The notes under the pieces: generated by a model
Told to the model about the DNA's origin: nothing
What the model saw: the letters and a program-made list of their open reading frames with translations, nothing else
The model's database searches: none
Shown: piece after piece, positions 32,842-41,471 of the stretch
Position numbering within the stretch: the first letter of the stretch is position 1
Layout: every line of letters begins with the position of its first letter
Position numbers and translations under genes: made by a program
Source: Streptomyces sp. HD
GTDB lineage: Bacteria; Actinomycetota; Actinomycetes; Streptomycetales; Streptomycetaceae
Assembly (NCBI RefSeq): GCF_028369295.1
Contig: NZ_JAQMYP010000021.1
Location: 96,902-160,901, forward strand
Length of the DNA stretch: 64,000 nt
Direction: 5' to 3'

Positions 32842-34341
32842 TCAGCTCTGGCCACCCGCGAGCTTCTCGCGCAGCGCGGCAAGCGCCTCGTCGGACGCCA
32901 GCGCACCGGAGGTGTCCGCACCCTCGGAGGAGTACGAACCGCCACCACCGGCGGCCGGAGCCGCACCCGCGGCGTCCCCGCCCTCGGCGGCAGCGGCAGC
33001 GTCGGCCTCGCGGCTCTTGATGACCTGCTGCTGGTGCTGCTCGAAGCGCTGCTGCGCCTCGGCGTACTGGTGCTCCCACGCCTCGCGCTGGGTCTCGTAA
33101 CCCTCAAGCCAGTCGTTGGTCTCGGGGTCGAAGCCCTCGGGGTAGATGTAGTTGCCCTGGTCGTCGTAGGACGCGGCCATGCCGTACAGGGTCGGGTCGA
33201 ACTCGACCGTGGCCGGGTCGGCGCCGAAGGCCTCGTTGGCCTGCTTCAGCGAGAGGCTGATGCGACGACGCTCCAGGTCGATGTCGATGACCTTGACGAA
33301 GATCTCGTCGTTGACCTGGACGACCTGCTCCGGGATCTCCACGTGGCGCTCGGCCAGCTCGGAGATGTGGACCAGACCCTCGATGCCCTCGTCCACGCGG
33401 ACGAACGCACCGAACGGAACCAGCTTCGTGACCTTGCCGGGCACGACCTGGCCGATCTGGTGGGTGCGGGCGAACTGCTGCCACGGGTCTTCCTGGGTCG
33501 CCTTCAGCGACAGGGAGACGCGCTCGCGGTCCATGTCGACGTCGAGGACCTCGACGGTGACTTCCTGGCCGACCTCGACAACCTCGGACGGGTGGTCGAT
33601 GTGCTTCCAGGAGAGCTCGGAGACGTGGACCAGACCGTCGACGCCACCCAGGTCCACGAAGGCACCGAAGTTGACGATCGAGGAGACCACACCGGAGCGG
33701 ACCTGACCCTTCTGGAGGGTCGTGAGGAACGTCTGGCGGACCTCGGACTGGGTCTGCTCCAGCCAGGCACGGCGGGACAGGACCACGTTGTTGCGGTTCT
33801 TGTCCAGCTCGATGATCTTGGCCTCAAGCTCCTTGCCCACGTAGGGCTGGAGGTCGCGAACACGGCGCATCTCGACCAGGGAGGCCGGGAGGAAGCCACG
33901 GAGGCCGATGTCGAGGATGAGACCACCCTTGACGACCTCGATGACGGTGCCGGTGACGATCCCGTCCTCTTCCTTGATCTTCTCGATGGTGCCCCAGGCA
34001 CGCTCGTACTGGGCGCGCTTCTTCGAGAGGATCAGGCGGCCTTCCTTGTCCTCCTTCTGGAGAACAAGGGCTTCGATCTCGTCACCGACGGCGACGACCT
34101 CGTTGGGGTCGACGTCGTGCTTGATCGAGAGCTCACGGCTCGGGATAACGCCTTCGGTCTTGTAACCGATGTCGAGCAGGACCTCGTCCCGGTCGACCTT
34201 CACGATGACGCCGTCGACGATGTCGCCGTCGTTGAAGTACTTGATCGTCTCGTCGATCGCGGCGAGGAAGGCTTCCTCGTTACCGATGTCGTTGACCGCT
34301 ACCTGCGGGGTGGTGGCGGTGGTCTCGGTGCTGCTCGTCAT
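32842..34341 (-). CDS. rpsA: Ribosomal protein S1
   Basis: A 499-aa 30S protein S1. Four S1 RNA-binding domains lie at about residues 33-103, 120-186, 205-273 and 290-360. Motifs include GVIPSRELS, GFLPASLVEM, GGVDGLVHVSELSW and GIEGLVHISELA. S1 recruits mRNA to the ribosome. The C-terminal 100 residues are Gly/Ala-rich and acidic, typical of actinobacterial S1, which is shorter than the E. coli six-domain version. A good promoter lies about 195 bp upstream, and a hairpin terminator follows. Confidence 0.97.
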   Translation of the reverse strand: MTSSTETTATTPQVAVNDIGNEEAFLAAIDETIKYFNDGDIVDGVIVKVDRDEVLLDIGYKTEGVIPSRELSIKHDVDPNEVVAVGDEIEALVLQKEDKEGRLILSKKRAQYERAWGTIEKIKEEDGIVTGTVIEVVKGGLILDIGLRGFLPASLVEMRRVRDLQPYVGKELEAKIIELDKNRNNVVLSRRAWLEQTQSEVRQTFLTTLQKGQVRSGVVSSIVNFGAFVDLGGVDGLVHVSELSWKHIDHPSEVVEVGQEVTVEVLDVDMDRERVSLSLKATQEDPWQQFARTHQIGQVVPGKVTKLVPFGAFVRVDEGIEGLVHISELAERHVEIPEQVVQVNDEIFVKVIDIDLERRRISLSLKQANEAFGADPATVEFDPTLYGMAASYDDQGNYIYPEGFDPETNDWLEGYETQREAWEHQYAEAQQRFEQHQQQVIKSREADAAAAAEGGDAAGAAPAAGGGGSYSSEGADTSGALASDEALAALREKLAGGQS

Positions 34342-34687
34342 GTGGGAAAGGGCTCCGGTACGGACATTGAAGTCGTAGGTACTGCTACGCCGGGAGCCCG
34401 TATCGCTCTGAAGAAGCCGGACAGCCTAGGAAGCGCCACAGAAATACCGGTGGCGCCTCGACAACCGAGGGGACATACAACAGATGCGAGCGCAGCCTGC
34501 TACGTCTGAGGTGCGCAGGCCCGCAGCGCAACTTGTAGCATACGGGGGCAGCCGGACAGGGTCAATGCGCGAAGCCGCACACCCGGGGCGGATCGCCTCA
34601 TACCCGGCACAAAACCTGTCTCTTGAGGCCACGCGGGCCTCGGGGCGTCCCTTACGTGACACTTCCGGGAGGGGCCGCGCCATTCAG
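34342..34687. other. rpsA leader and upstream region
   Basis: This stretch is the long rpsA 5' leader (about 34342-34530), the rpsA promoter and further sequence before the methyltransferase. Within the leader, GCGCCAC (34433-34439) and GTGGCGC (34450-34456) form a hairpin. No gene is evident. Confidence 0.6.
34537..34565 (-). promoter_or_regulatory. Promoter of rpsA
   Basis: On the minus strand, -35 TTGACC (34565-34560), 17-bp spacer, and -10 TATGCT (34542-34537). This is close to the HrdB-type consensus. Transcription would begin near 34530, giving a leader of about 190 bases. Confidence 0.8.
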
Positions 34688-34712
34688 GTGACGGAAGAGT
34701 ACGACGAGGGAG

Positions 34713-35582
34713 CCGATCATCCAAGAGCCCGTATCGCCCGAGATCGCGTCCGACGCGTCGTCCCACGTCTCCGGCGCCCCCGACGATTCCTTCGAACCCG
34801 AGGCCACCCGGCGTTCGGCCGATGTCGCGGAGAGTTCCCGCGCCAACCGGGGCTGGTGGGACCGCAACGCGGACGAGTACCAGATCGAGCACGGCACCTT
34901 CCTCGGCGACGACCGTTTCGTCTGGGGTCCCGAGGGTCTGGACGAGGTGGAGGCCGAGCTGCTCGGCCCGCCGGAGGAGCTCAAGGGCAAGGACGTCCTG
35001 GAGATCGGCGCCGGCGCCGCGCAGTGCTCGCGCTGGCTGGCCGTGCAGGGGGCCCGCCCGGTCGCCCTGGACCTCTCCCACCGCCAGCTCCAGCACGCGT
35101 TGCGCATCGGGGCCGCGTTCCCGCTGGTGTGCGCCGACGCGGGTGCCCTCCCCTTCGCCGACGGCTCCTTCGACCTGGCGTGCTCGGCGTACGGCGCGCT
35201 GCCGTTCGTCGCCGACCCGGTGCTGGTGCTCAGCGAGGTGCGGCGGGTGCTGCGGCCGGGCGGGCGTTTCGTCTTCTCGGTCACCCACCCGATCCGCTGG
35301 GCGTTCCCCGACGAGCCGGGCCCGGAGGGGCTGAGCGTCTCCGCCTCCTACTTCGACCGGACGCCTTACGTCGAGCAGGACGAGGAGGGCCACGCGGTCT
35401 ACGTCGAGCACCACCGCACGGTCGGCGACCGCGTCCGGGACGTCGTGGCGGCGGGGTTCCGGCTGGTGGACCTGGTGGAGCCGGAGTGGCCGGTCTGGAA
35501 CACCTCGGAGTGGGGCGGCTGGTCGCCGCTGCGCGGGAACCTGATTCCGGGAACGGCGATCTTCGTCTGCGTACGAGACTGA
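34713..35582 (+). CDS. SAM methyltransferase with abnormal start
   Basis: A class I methyltransferase, about 289 aa if read from 34713. Motif I is VLEIGAGAAQCSRWLA, followed by VALDLSHRQL, and post-I PFADGSFDLACSAYGALPF. The conserved N-terminal part (NRGWWDRNADEYQIEHGTFL) is in frame, but no ATG, GTG or TTG exists between the stop at 34689 and the GTG at 34947, which would delete that part. An ATC (34716) with GAGGGAG just before could serve; or a one-base frameshift separates a GTG (34688, reading VTEEYDEGADHP) from the body. Substrate unknown. The helicase gene begins 4 bp after its stop. Confidence 0.8.
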   Translation, partial: PIIQEPVSPEIASDASSHVSGAPDDSFEPEATRRSADVAESSRANRGWWDRNADEYQIEHGTFLGDDRFVWGPEGLDEVEAELLGPPEELKGKDVLEIGAGAAQCSRWLAVQGARPVALDLSHRQLQHALRIGAAFPLVCADAGALPFADGSFDLACSAYGALPFVADPVLVLSEVRRVLRPGGRFVFSVTHPIRWAFPDEPGPEGLSVSASYFDRTPYVEQDEEGHAVYVEHHRTVGDRVRDVVAAGFRLVDLVEPEWPVWNTSEWGGWSPLRGNLIPGTAIFVCVRD

Positions 35583-35586
35583 GCGT

Positions 35587-38082
35587 GTGATCCGTTACGA
35601 CGCCCTGGACGCGCTGCCCGTACGCGGCGCCCTGCCCGGTCTGTACGACGCTCTGGACGCGCACGGCACGGCGGTGCTGGTCGCGCCGCCCGGCACGGGC
35701 AAGACGACGCTGGTGCCGTTGGCGCTGGCGGGGCTGCTCGGTGAGGGACCGGCCCGGCGGGTCGTCGTCGCCGAGCCGCGGCGGATCGCCGCCCGGGCCG
35801 CCGCCCGGCGGATGGCGTGGCTGCTGGGCGAGAAGGTCGGCGCGAGCGTCGGGTACACCGTGCGCGGGGAGCGGGTCGTCGGGCCACGCGCGCGCGTGGA
35901 GGTCGTCACGACCGGTGTGCTGCTGCAACGGCTGCAGCGCGACCAGGAGCTCGCGGGCGTGGACGCGGTGGTACTGGACGAGTGCCACGAGCGGCATCTG
36001 GACGCGGACACGACCGCCGCGTTCCTGTGGGACGTACGGCAGACCCTGCGGCCGGAGCTGCGGCTGGTGGCCGCGTCGGCGACGACGGACGCGCAGGGCT
36101 GGGCGCGGCTGCTGGGCGACGCCCCGGTCGTGGCGGCGGAGGGCACCTCACACCCCGTGGAGGTCGTGTGGGCGCCGCCGGCCCGCCCCGTGCGGCCCCC
36201 GCACGGCATGCGGGTCGACCAGGCGCTGCTGACGCATGTGGCGTCGGTGGTGCGGCGGGCGCTGGCCGAGCGGGCGGGGGACGTGCTGTGTTTCCTGCCG
36301 GGCGTGGGCGAGATCGCGCGGGTGGCCGGGCAGCTGGCGGATCTCGGGGACATCGAGGTGTTGCAGGTGCACGGGCGGGCGCCCGCGGCTGTGCAGGACG
36401 CGGTGCTGGCGGGCGGGGAGCGGCGCCGGGTGGTGCTGGCGACGTCCGTGGCGGAGTCGTCGCTGACGGTGCCGGGGGTGCGGGTCGTCGTCGACTCCGG
36501 GCTGGCGCGGGAGCCTCGCGTCGACCACGCGCGCGGGCTGAGCGCGCTGGCGACGGTACGGGCCTCGCAGGCGGCGGGGCGGCAGCGGGCGGGGCGGGCC
36601 GGGCGGGAGGCGCCGGGGGCGGTGTACCGCTGCTGGGCGGAGGCGGAGGACGCGCGGCTGCCGCGCTTCCCGTCGCCGGAGATCAAGGTGGCCGACCTGA
36701 CGGCGTTCGCGTTGCAGGCGGCGTGCTGGGGCGACCCGGAGGCCACCGGCCTGGCGTTGCTGGATCCGCCGCCGGGCGGGGCGATGGCGGCGGCGCGGAG
36801 CGTACTGACCGCCGTCGGGGCGGTGGACTCCGCCGGTGGAGCCACGCAGCGGGGTCTGCGTCTGGCCCGGTTGGGATTGCACCCCCGGCTGGGGCGGGCG
36901 CTGCTGGACGCGGGAGCCTCCGAGCGGGCCTCGGAGGTGGTGGCGCTGCTCAGCGAGGAGGCGCCCCGGGAGTACGGGGACGACCTCGCCGGTGCGCTGC
37001 GGGCGGCCCGGCGTGGGGGCGACGGGTACGCGGCGCGGTGGCGGGCGGAGGTGCGGCGGCTGCGGGCCGTCGTCGGGGAGGACTCCCAGCCGCCGGTCGC
37101 CCCTGCCGGGGAGCACGGCCTGGTCGGGCTCGTCGCCGCGCTCGCCTTCCCCGAGCGCATCGCCAAGGCCGACGGCGGCTCCTACCTCATGGCCTCCGGC
37201 ACGCGCGCCGAGCTCCCCGACGGCTCCGCCCTCCGCGGGGCCCGCTGGATCGCCGTGGCCGTCGCCGACCGGCCCGTCGGCAAGGGGCACGCGCGCGTGC
37301 AGCTGGCCGCCGCGGTGGACGAGGACATCGCCCTGGCGGCGGCGCCGTCGCTGCACTCCGACACCCAGGAGGTCCATTGGGCCGACGGGGACGTCGTCGC
37401 CCGGCGGGTCGAGCGGCTGGGGGCGATCGAGCTGACGGCGCGTCCACTCAAGGACGCCGACCCCGCACTCGTACGCGATGCGCTTCTCGAAGGTCTGCGG
37501 CAGGACGGGCTCGGCCTGTTGCGCTGGTCCCCCGACGCCGAAGTGCTGCGGCAGCGGCTCGCCTTCCTGTATCTGCACCTCGGTGCGCCCTGGCCCGACG
37601 TCTGCGACGACGCGCTCCACGCACGCGTGGACGAATGGCTGGAGCCCGAGCTGAGCCGGGCGCGGCGGCGGGCCGACCTCGGGCGGATCGACGCCGGGGC
37701 GGCCCTCGACCGGTTGCTGCCGTGGGCCACGGGGGACGCCGGGCGGCTGGACGAGCTCGCGCCGGAGCGGATCGCCGTACCGAGCGGGTCCAGAATCCGG
37801 ATCGACTACGGCAACCCCGAACAGCCCGTCCTCGCCGTGAAGTTGCAGGAGATGTTCGGGCTGCACGAGTCGCCGTCGGTCGCCGGGGTGCCGCTCCTCG
37901 TCCATCTGCTCTCCCCGGCCGGGCGCCCGGCGGCCGTCACCGCCGACCTCGCCTCCTTCTGGAAGGACGGCTACAAGGGCGTACGGGCGGAGCTGCGCGG
38001 CCGTTATCCCAGGCATCCGTGGCCCGAGGACCCCGCCGGAGCCGAGCCGACCCGGCACACCAACGCCCGGCTCAGGCGGTGA
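35587..38082 (+). CDS. hrpB: ATP-dependent helicase HrpB
   Basis: An 831-aa DEAH-type helicase of normal HrpB length. Motif I PPGTGKTT, motif II DECHERH, motif III SATTD, and motif VI QRAGRAGREAPG are all present, followed by the HrpB C-terminal domain (RIDYGNPEQPVLAVKLQEMFG). Its cellular target is not known in Streptomyces. GTG start. The last 11 bases overlap the end of the convergent DUF3068 gene. Confidence 0.94.
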   Translation: MIRYDALDALPVRGALPGLYDALDAHGTAVLVAPPGTGKTTLVPLALAGLLGEGPARRVVVAEPRRIAARAAARRMAWLLGEKVGASVGYTVRGERVVGPRARVEVVTTGVLLQRLQRDQELAGVDAVVLDECHERHLDADTTAAFLWDVRQTLRPELRLVAASATTDAQGWARLLGDAPVVAAEGTSHPVEVVWAPPARPVRPPHGMRVDQALLTHVASVVRRALAERAGDVLCFLPGVGEIARVAGQLADLGDIEVLQVHGRAPAAVQDAVLAGGERRRVVLATSVAESSLTVPGVRVVVDSGLAREPRVDHARGLSALATVRASQAAGRQRAGRAGREAPGAVYRCWAEAEDARLPRFPSPEIKVADLTAFALQAACWGDPEATGLALLDPPPGGAMAAARSVLTAVGAVDSAGGATQRGLRLARLGLHPRLGRALLDAGASERASEVVALLSEEAPREYGDDLAGALRAARRGGDGYAARWRAEVRRLRAVVGEDSQPPVAPAGEHGLVGLVAALAFPERIAKADGGSYLMASGTRAELPDGSALRGARWIAVAVADRPVGKGHARVQLAAAVDEDIALAAAPSLHSDTQEVHWADGDVVARRVERLGAIELTARPLKDADPALVRDALLEGLRQDGLGLLRWSPDAEVLRQRLAFLYLHLGAPWPDVCDDALHARVDEWLEPELSRARRRADLGRIDAGAALDRLLPWATGDAGRLDELAPERIAVPSGSRIRIDYGNPEQPVLAVKLQEMFGLHESPSVAGVPLLVHLLSPAGRPAAVTADLASFWKDGYKGVRAELRGRYPRHPWPEDPAGAEPTRHTNARLRR

Positions 38083-39064
38083 CCGGTTCCGGTTCGGTGT
38101 CCTGGGCGGGACTGGGGTCGCCGGGGCGGCGGCCGCGTGCCTCCAGACAGAGGGAGAGGGACAGGAGCAGCAGTCCCAGGACCAGGAAGCCCCAGGGGAG
38201 ATACGACGTCATCAGCAGGACCAGGGTGCGGTTGGACTTCACCAGGTCGACGGTGTGGTCGATGTAGTCCTCGCGCATCTTCACGTGGCCGGCGAACGCC
38301 GTCACCTTGTCGCGGTCGCCGAGGAGGGTGCCGCCGCGCAGTTCCTCCTTGTGGATCTCCTCGCCGTAGACGGGGGCGCCGGTGAGGGGTTCGACCCAGA
38401 ACTTGCGGACGGTCGAGTACCAGCGGGTGGTGCCGGTCTTGGCGACCGACTCCGGGGTGATGCCCTTGACCGGCATCGCCTTGGGGAGCTTCACCTTGGT
38501 CCACGGGATGGTCTGCTCGAAGTAGTAGACCTCCACGCCGCGGAAGTCCTGGGTGCCCTTGTAGTGGATCGGCGCGCTGGTGCGGGTCTGGGCGTCGAAG
38601 TACTGGTAGTCCCGTTTCTCGGTCAGGAAGGGCCACTTGAACTCGATGCCCTCCCGTTTCACGGGGTCGCCGTCGACCGACTCGCCGGTGGCGTGGACGG
38701 GTTCCTGGGAGTGGGCGTCGAAGATGTAGCGCTCGGGGATCCTGGAGACCATCTTGCCGTCGGGGCCGACGACATAGGACAGGCCGTCCCAGACGACCAC
38801 GTCCTTGCCCGCCGTCTTCTCGATCTTCTCGGAGGCTTCGACGTTGCCCTTCAGGGTCTGCACGATGGTGACCTCGGGGACCTTGCGGGCCTGCATCGTG
38901 CCGTAGTCGAGGAGGGTGGCGTCCTTCGCCTCCAGGACCATGTCCTGGTACTGGCCGGCCGGGATCTTGGCCAGGCGCGGGAAGGCGTACCAGCGCAGCA
39001 GTGGGGACAGGGCCGCGAAGAACACGGCGAGGGCGAGCAGGATCAGACTGGCCTTGCGGCGCAT
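38072..39064 (-). CDS. DUF3068 membrane protein
   Basis: A 330-aa protein with an N-terminal helix (about 5-22) and a C-terminal helix (about 283-305) enclosing a large extracellular-type domain. It shows FPRLAKIPAGQY, FDAHSQEPVHATG, YYFEQTIPWT and a VEPLTGAPVYGEE element typical of DUF3068. Actinobacterial members are related to the PorA-type envelope family; function is not defined. It lies downstream of, and 25 bp from, the 44-aa small gene. Confidence 0.9.
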   Translation of the reverse strand: MRRKASLILLALAVFFAALSPLLRWYAFPRLAKIPAGQYQDMVLEAKDATLLDYGTMQARKVPEVTIVQTLKGNVEASEKIEKTAGKDVVVWDGLSYVVGPDGKMVSRIPERYIFDAHSQEPVHATGESVDGDPVKREGIEFKWPFLTEKRDYQYFDAQTRTSAPIHYKGTQDFRGVEVYYFEQTIPWTKVKLPKAMPVKGITPESVAKTGTTRWYSTVRKFWVEPLTGAPVYGEEIHKEELRGGTLLGDRDKVTAFAGHVKMREDYIDHTVDLVKSNRTLVLLMTSYLPWGFLVLGLLLLSLSLCLEARGRRPGDPSPAQDTEPEPVTA

Positions 39065-39089
39065 CTCGGCCTCCCTCCCGGACGGGCGG

Positions 39090-39224
39090 TTACGGATGTG
39101 CGGGCACGGTCGTCAGCAGCGGTTTCGGGGATGTCTCGCCCGCCGGTGAGCCCAGCGCGGTGAGCGTGAGGACCAGGGCGAGCGCGACGGCGAGACCGGT
39201 CGCGGCGGCGATCAGGGCGCGCAT
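39090..39224 (-). CDS. 44-aa SPW_0924-type small protein
   Basis: ATG at 39224 to TAA at 39092-39090 gives 44 residues: MRALIAAATGLAVALALVLT, then TALGSPAGETSPKPLLTTVP and AHP. GGGAGG is five bases before the start. A single N-terminal hydrophobic helix is followed by a short polar tail. It matches my recollection of the SPW_0924 family, small Streptomyces membrane peptides coded just upstream of DUF3068 genes. Role unknown; probably envelope associated. Confidence 0.85.
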   Translation of the reverse strand: MRALIAAATGLAVALALVLTLTALGSPAGETSPKPLLTTVPAHP

Positions 39225-39335
39225 GCCTGCCTCCCGGCGGACGGAACCTTCAGGACCCGCGGAACTGATACATCGTCAGGTACGGCACCGTAGCAACGGG
39301 CGGGCGAGATGAGAACACGTTGCACACACGACGAA

Positions 39336-39368
39336 GGGCGCCCTGTCCGCCGTAGCGGAAGGGCGCCC
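39336..39368 (-). terminator. Terminator after transglycosylase gene
   Basis: GGGCGCCCT plus TCCGC pair with GCGGA plus AGGGCGCCC around a CGTA loop (39351-39354), with a one-base bulge. It starts 22 bases after the stop. Confidence 0.88.
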
Positions 39369-39390
39369 CAGTCGGATCGTGCGGTGACGG

Positions 39391-41133
39391 CTAGGCGGAC
39401 GGGCTCGGCGATGCCGACGTCGAGCCGGATGCCGACTCCGACGGGGTCGGGGTGGGTGTCGTCTCGGCCGCCGCCACCTTGAGCTCGACGGTCAGTGTCG
39501 CGCCGCCCGCGGTGTTGATGCGCAGCAGGAAGGTGCCGGCGGTGTCGTCGGCGTACAGCTTGGGCAGCTTGAGCAGGCCCTTGGCGTCCGTCGTCAGGCC
39601 GGTCAGGGTGCGCACGGGCTTGCCGTCGGCGTCCTTGAAGTAGGGGCCCTTGTCGTTCTCGGCCGGGTCGTCCGCCGACTTGATGAGGGTGGCGGTGGCC
39701 GCGACCTTGTCCGCGACGGCGCCCTTGTACGTCGCCTTCACCTCGACCTGGTCGGCGAACTCGCCGCCCGGGGTGCAGGTCAGCTCGGTGTCGCCGGTGC
39801 GGGCCAGGGTGTCGGCGGCGCGCTCGGTGACCGTGGCCGTGTAGTCCAGGCCGGGGAGCGAACGGCCGACGACGGTGGCCCGGACGACGAACGTGCCGGT
39901 GTCCTCGCCCGCCTTGAGCGCGGGCGCGATCGCCTCGCCGGCGCTGTTGGTGACCACGGCGGCGTACTTCTCGCCCGTGCTGAACGTGGCGTCGGTCCTG
40001 CCGACGATCGTGAAGCGGACCCGGACCTTCGCGACGCCCTTGCCGGCCTCGGTCTCGGCGCGGGCGCTGATCTTCTCGGTGAAGGTGTCGCCGGCCATCG
40101 CGGTGAGCTTGGCGGTGTCCGCGTCCTCCAGGTGGTCCACCGTGTCGGTGGGGGTGGGAGGCGTGGTGCTGGGCGGGGTCGGGCCCGGCGGGGTCGGCTT
40201 GGGGCTCGTGGAGCCGCCGCCCGGCCTGGGGCTGCTCGGCGCCGTCGGCTTCGCCGGTGTCGTGGGCGTGGTGGGCGTCGTCGGGGTGGGGCTCGCACCT
40301 GCCGAGTCGTCGCTGCGGCCGGACGGGAGGGTGCCGGTGCCGTCCGGGATCGCGTGGGTGCCCTTGCGGTAGTACTCCAGCCACGTCAGGACGAGGTTGA
40401 GGTAGTCCTGCGAGTTGTTGTAGCTGAGGATCGCGCGGTCGAGGTCGTCCTGGGTGGACAGGTCCCAGCCGTTGCGGCACAGGTAGTGGGCGGCGGCGAG
40501 CGCGGCGTCGTAGATGTTGTTGGGGTTGCTCTCGCCGTCGCCGTTGCCGTCGCGGCCGGCCCACTTCCAGGTGGAGGGGATGAACTGCATGGGGCCCACG
40601 GCACGGTCGTAGGTGCTGTCCCCGTCGTAGGCGCCGCCGTCGGTGTCGCTGATGCTCGCGAAGCCGTTGCCGTTGAGCTGCGGGCCGAGGATCGGGGAGA
40701 GCGTGTCGCCGTTCGCGTCGACCCGGCCGCCGCGGGCCTGGCCGGACTCGACCTTGCCGATGGCGGCGAGGAGTTGCCAGGGCAGGTTGCAGCCGGGCTT
40801 GGCCTCCCTGAGCGCGGTCTCGGCCTTCTTGTAGGCGTCCAGGACGGTCGCGGGGATGCCCGCCTCGCCGGTGCCCGGCGTGACCGGGGTGTCGGCGGAG
40901 GGTGCGGGGCTGGGGCTGTTGAGCGGCGGCAGGTCCGTGTAGTAGGGCGAGTTGCCGGTCGCGCTGTCCTCGGCCGGCGCGTCCGGCGAGGGCCGGGTTC
41001 CGGTGGTGACCCTTCTGCCGGCGTCGTCGGTCGTCACTCCCGGAGCCTGGGACGCGGCCAGTGCCGCGACCACGACCGCCGCGACGGTGGTGTTCACCGC
41101 GCCCTTGCGGAGCCTGCCGAATTGCGCCGCCAT
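39391..41133 (-). CDS. Secreted SLT-type lytic transglycosylase with C-terminal Ig-like region
   Basis: A 580-aa protein. A signal-like helix lies at residues about 13-30. An SLT-fold domain lies at about 95-260 (AIGKVESGQARGG with catalytic Glu129, GPMQFIPSTW and NPNNIYDAALAAAHYL). A Pro/Thr/Ser linker (about 290-345) is followed by a region with two or three beta-rich repeats and a Thr/Pro/Ser tail. It cleaves peptidoglycan glycan strands outside the cell. ATG 41133 has GGAGGGG eight bases upstream. A long structured leader lies before it. Confidence 0.9.
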   Translation of the reverse strand: MAAQFGRLRKGAVNTTVAAVVVAALAASQAPGVTTDDAGRRVTTGTRPSPDAPAEDSATGNSPYYTDLPPLNSPSPAPSADTPVTPGTGEAGIPATVLDAYKKAETALREAKPGCNLPWQLLAAIGKVESGQARGGRVDANGDTLSPILGPQLNGNGFASISDTDGGAYDGDSTYDRAVGPMQFIPSTWKWAGRDGNGDGESNPNNIYDAALAAAHYLCRNGWDLSTQDDLDRAILSYNNSQDYLNLVLTWLEYYRKGTHAIPDGTGTLPSGRSDDSAGASPTPTTPTTPTTPAKPTAPSSPRPGGGSTSPKPTPPGPTPPSTTPPTPTDTVDHLEDADTAKLTAMAGDTFTEKISARAETEAGKGVAKVRVRFTIVGRTDATFSTGEKYAAVVTNSAGEAIAPALKAGEDTGTFVVRATVVGRSLPGLDYTATVTERAADTLARTGDTELTCTPGGEFADQVEVKATYKGAVADKVAATATLIKSADDPAENDKGPYFKDADGKPVRTLTGLTTDAKGLLKLPKLYADDTAGTFLLRINTAGGATLTVELKVAAAETTPTPTPSESASGSTSASPSPSA

Positions 41134-41471
41134 GTAATGGACCCCTCCCGTGGACGCCCGAGCGCCCGCCTCTGTCTGCCGGGCTCGCCGTGTCGTGCCC
41201 GCCCCTGTAGTGACGATCGACCCGCCGCGACAGTTGCCCTCGCGGCAGGCTTTCCGTCGCTGTTCATCTGTGCGGCCGTGTTTCCCCGGCACCGTGACCC
41301 AGGCGACCCTACGACAACTTCCTTTGCAGGGGCACCCGTTGGTGCCCGATTTTTACCGGTTGGCCATGTGCGGTCCGTCCGTCGGATACCCCTCCCGGAT
41401 GTCCCGCATACTGGCTTCCCCGACGACCCGGGCCGGACCGGTCCAGCCAACATCGCACAGGAGGAGCCCCG
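41134..41471. other. Divergent gap with structured leader and hairpin
   Basis: No gene in 338 bp. On the minus strand the transglycosylase leader can form a 7-bp hairpin (GCCGCGA / TCGCGGC, about 41218-41240). A plus-strand terminator-like hairpin lies at 41330. Confidence 0.5.
41330..41354 (+). terminator. Terminator-like hairpin upstream of DUF4184 gene
   Basis: GGGCACC (41330-41336) and GGTGCCC (41341-41347) enclose CGTT and are followed by GATTTTTA. This is an intrinsic-terminator layout unusual for a Streptomyces. It ends 118 bases before the DUF4184 start and is not behind any plus-strand gene. Confidence 0.5.

Noticed and set aside
41134..41300. c-di-AMP (ydaO) riboswitch before the transglycosylase
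   Set aside because: Such genes often carry one in Streptomyces, but the conserved GGGTGAATC and related elements are not present.
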